From Pichia kudriavzevii (taxonomy: Eukaryota; Ascomycota; Pichiomycetes; Pichiales; Pichiaceae), in contig NC_042508.1 of NCBI RefSeq assembly GCF_003054445.1, positions 434,001-498,000 of the forward strand: a stretch of DNA of 64,000 nucleotides, written 5' to 3'. Made by a program: the position numbers and the translations under genes. Under the pieces are notes generated by a model. It worked only from the letters and a program-made list of their open reading frames with translations, had not been told where the DNA came from and ran no database searches. Positions 62,222 through 64,000 of this stretch are shown in pieces. Numbering within the stretch: the first letter of the stretch is position 1; each line of letters opens with the position of its first letter.

Positions 62222-62312
62222 ATGCACGCATATTTAACTCGCTACACGCGGTATTACTCTTTTGCCGTTACTGACTTGTTTTACCACTGTCTGTGAGGAA
62301 ATGATTTGTTGA
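62222..62312 (+). promoter_or_regulatory. Possible upstream ORFs in the RDH54 leader
   Basis: ATG at 62222 opens 24 codons ending 62296, and ATG at 62301 opens a three-codon ATG-ATT-TGT-TGA frame ending only 8 nt before the RDH54 ATG at 62321. Whether either is in the mRNA depends on the transcription start, which cannot be read here. Confidence 0.35.
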
Positions 62313-62320
62313 GTTCTCAA

Positions 62321-64000
62321 ATGAACCTCAACACGTCATTTGCCACATATAAGAAGGCATCTCTGAGAAGGTCCCGCTCAAGTAGCACCGATAAGTCACT
62401 TTTGTCGGTACCGAACTCGTTTACGAATGACAAAGAGGCTCAACACGAAAGAACATGTTCTGCGTCCTTGTCAAATTTTACACAAGTAGGCACGGCGAAA
62501 GTCACCAAATATAGCGTACTATATCGGAAATTCACAGCAAAAAAGAACAAAACATGGGAGGGTGATGGTGTTCTACAGTTCAATAGGTCAACCAATATGG
62601 GTATTATCAAAAATGAGGATGGGATAGTTATTGCTAGATTAAAAGATGCTAGCAAGTTTATTTCTAGAAATATAGAATTTAGGTCCTCGGGCTACGAGTT
62701 TGAAATAGACGATGAAATAACATCTTCTGAATTTTCGGGAAATTCTTCCCCTTTAATCAGTGTCACATCGAATTCGAACATCCCCTTAGATTCTTCTCGT
62801 TATAAAACGAAAAACTTTGTTTCACCGTTAATTTCAAGATCAAAAGCCAATAACAGCGTGAATGCTCAAGAACAACCAGAACAACTGCCCAAGCGGAAAC
62901 TTACGGTACCTTTAGTTTCTGCACAGAAGCCCATCACGACACCGCTTCAGGGCATCAAAAAGCGAAAAGTGACAGACGCCCCACTATATGACACAAGTAT
63001 GGTTGAGAATCCCTTATTTATGCCGGATCTCCCAAGGAGTATAGACGAATCAGAGATTCCAAGGAAAGTAGTTATTGATCCGTTACTTTCAGAAAAGTTG
63101 AGACCGCATCAAAGGGAAGGTGTTACGTTTATGTATTCTTGTGTTATGGGGATTTCTGGCAATGATATCAGAGGAGCTATTTTAGCAGACGAAATGGGAT
63201 TAGGGAAAACTTTACAAACCATAACGTTAATTTGGACTCTTCTACGTCAATCTCACATTGCCGGTACCAAACCCGTCGCCGATAAGGTTTTGATTTGCTG
63301 TCCCGTAAGTCTAGTCAATAACTGGAAAAACGAATTTAATAAATGGTTGGGATTGAATAGACTTGGTATATGTACGATCAACAACAATAAATATTCGAAC
63401 GAGATACAAGACATACAGCTTTTTGCGAGAAATAGAGTCCATCAAGTCATGATTATAGGCTATGAGAAGATGCAATCCATGTCAGAACATATAAAGCAAG
63501 TGAAGTTTGACTTATTAGTCTGCGATGAAGCGCATCGTTTGAAGAACAGTGATAATAAAACAATCAAAACATTGGAAAGCTTTAATATTAGGAGGAGGAT
63601 ACTGCTGTCAGGAACACCAATTCAAAATGACTTGACTGAATTTTACACAATGGCCAATTTTACTAACCCAGGAATTTTAGGAGATTTGAAAACATTTCAA
63701 AAAGAGTTTATTCGTCCCATTTTAGATTCTAGAGACTCTAATTGTCGTAGTACAAAAGTAATTGAAAAGGGTAGAGCTAAGTCTCTGGAGTTGATGAAAA
63801 TAACTGAAAGGTTCATTCTCAGAAGATCAAATGCTGAACTAACTTCTTATTTACCAAAACGATCAGATTATATTGTTTTTGTCCCTCCTACACCTTTACA
63901 ATTGCAGCTATTTAAAACCATAATAGAAACAAAAAAATTTAAGCTCTTTATTGAAAATGAAACTACCCAGAATAGTTCCTCATCATTCAATCTTATCAAT
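62321..64000 (+). CDS. RDH54: Rad54-family DNA translocase Rdh54/Tid1 (partial, cut by right edge)
   Basis: Swi2/Snf2 translocase that works with Rad51/Dmc1 in recombination and removes Rad51 from undamaged DNA. The 560 codons seen are open to the window edge. The N-terminal block Y-R-K-F-T-A-K-K-N-K-T-W-E-G-D-G (about 67-82) matches Rdh54 (Y-R-K-P-T-T-K-K-H-K-T-W-S-G-D-G) and separates it from Rad54. Helicase lobe 1 follows: L-R-P-H-Q-R-E-G-V, D-E-M-G-L-G-K-T (motif I, about 290), D-E-A-H (motif II, about 402) and L-S-G-T-P-I-Q-N (III). About the last 40% of the protein, including lobe 2, lies beyond the window (S. cerevisiae 958 residues). Confidence 0.92.
   Translation, partial: MNLNTSFATYKKASLRRSRSSSTDKSLLSVPNSFTNDKEAQHERTCSASLSNFTQVGTAKVTKYSVLYRKFTAKKNKTWEGDGVLQFNRSTNMGIIKNEDGIVIARLKDASKFISRNIEFRSSGYEFEIDDEITSSEFSGNSSPLISVTSNSNIPLDSSRYKTKNFVSPLISRSKANNSVNAQEQPEQLPKRKLTVPLVSAQKPITTPLQGIKKRKVTDAPLYDTSMVENPLFMPDLPRSIDESEIPRKVVIDPLLSEKLRPHQREGVTFMYSCVMGISGNDIRGAILADEMGLGKTLQTITLIWTLLRQSHIAGTKPVADKVLICCPVSLVNNWKNEFNKWLGLNRLGICTINNNKYSNEIQDIQLFARNRVHQVMIIGYEKMQSMSEHIKQVKFDLLVCDEAHRLKNSDNKTIKTLESFNIRRRILLSGTPIQNDLTEFYTMANFTNPGILGDLKTFQKEFIRPILDSRDSNCRSTKVIEKGRAKSLELMKITERFILRRSNAELTSYLPKRSDYIVFVPPTPLQLQLFKTIIETKKFKLFIENETTQNSSSSFNLIN

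Overview
The window is a compact stretch of a budding-yeast (Saccharomycotina) nuclear chromosome. Almost every gene is intron-free and has a recognisable Saccharomyces cerevisiae counterpart. Spacers are mostly 50-500 bp, A/T-rich and rich in poly(dA:dT). CTG encodes leucine at conserved sites (for example two consecutive CTG codons in the Rdh54 helicase motif I-L-L-S-G-T-P near 63600), which argues against the CTG-Ser and CTG-Ala yeasts. Codon use, gene order and the single Och1-like/Mnn2-like glycosylation pair fit a member of the Pichiaceae or a near relative, but the species cannot be fixed from sequence reading alone.

Layout. 1-7.6 kb: a left-edge-cut LCCL-domain membrane protein, then ARO4, HIS7, SRM1 (RCC1) and ENP1. 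7.7-16.3 kb: PLC1, a divergent pair of Golgi mannosyltransferases (GT32 and GT71), and SLD2. 16.4-27.2 kb: UTP15, an SRAP-domain abasic-site protein, MGR3, ICE2, UTP25, SIW14 and AIM19. 27.4-32.8 kb: a divergent histone H3/H4 pair, cytosolic NADP-isocitrate dehydrogenase, mitochondrial ACP1 and MRPS12. 32.8-41 kb: DBP6, GPC1, an unrecognised 334-residue protein, a Der1-like derlin, BTS1 and COX6. 41.8-52.2 kb: MYO1, tRNA-Arg(UCU), a long gene-poor spacer, RAD17, a second gene-poor spacer, and a tRNA-Ile(AAU)/tRNA-Ala(UGC) pair. 52.4-64 kb: ILV6, a short Tag1-like protein, DPH5, FUN12, a secreted M20 peptidase, a Whi5/Nrm1-like G1/S repressor, and the start of RDH54, which runs off the right edge.

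The content is mostly core housekeeping: ribosome biogenesis and translation (ENP1, UTP15, UTP25, DBP6, MRPS12, FUN12, DPH5), amino-acid synthesis (ARO4, HIS7, ILV6), mitochondria (MGR3, AIM19, ACP1, COX6), genome maintenance and cell cycle (SLD2, SRAP, RAD17, RDH54, WHI5-like, MYO1), and ER/Golgi lipid and glycan work (ICE2, GPC1, BTS1, derlin, mannosyltransferases). From memory of the S. cerevisiae map, several neighbour sets are ancestral (ENP1-HIS7-ARO4, ICE2-UTP25-AIM19, SIW14-H3-H4, SRAP-MGR3, MRPS12-DBP6, TAG1-DPH5).

No clearly novel multi-gene system is visible. The least explained structure is a diverged inverted repeat (about 250 bp per copy, ungapped and about 70% identical by hand count over 127 bp) in the two gene-poor, tRNA-adjacent spacers on either side of RAD17. 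Other points of interest are a tandem GATAAG array before the secreted peptidase, a CACGTG cluster in a GC-rich patch before the isocitrate dehydrogenase, a direct repeat in the histone promoter, and an orphan nuclear-looking protein. Several open frames begin upstream at GTG or TTG; for these I moved the start to the first in-frame ATG.
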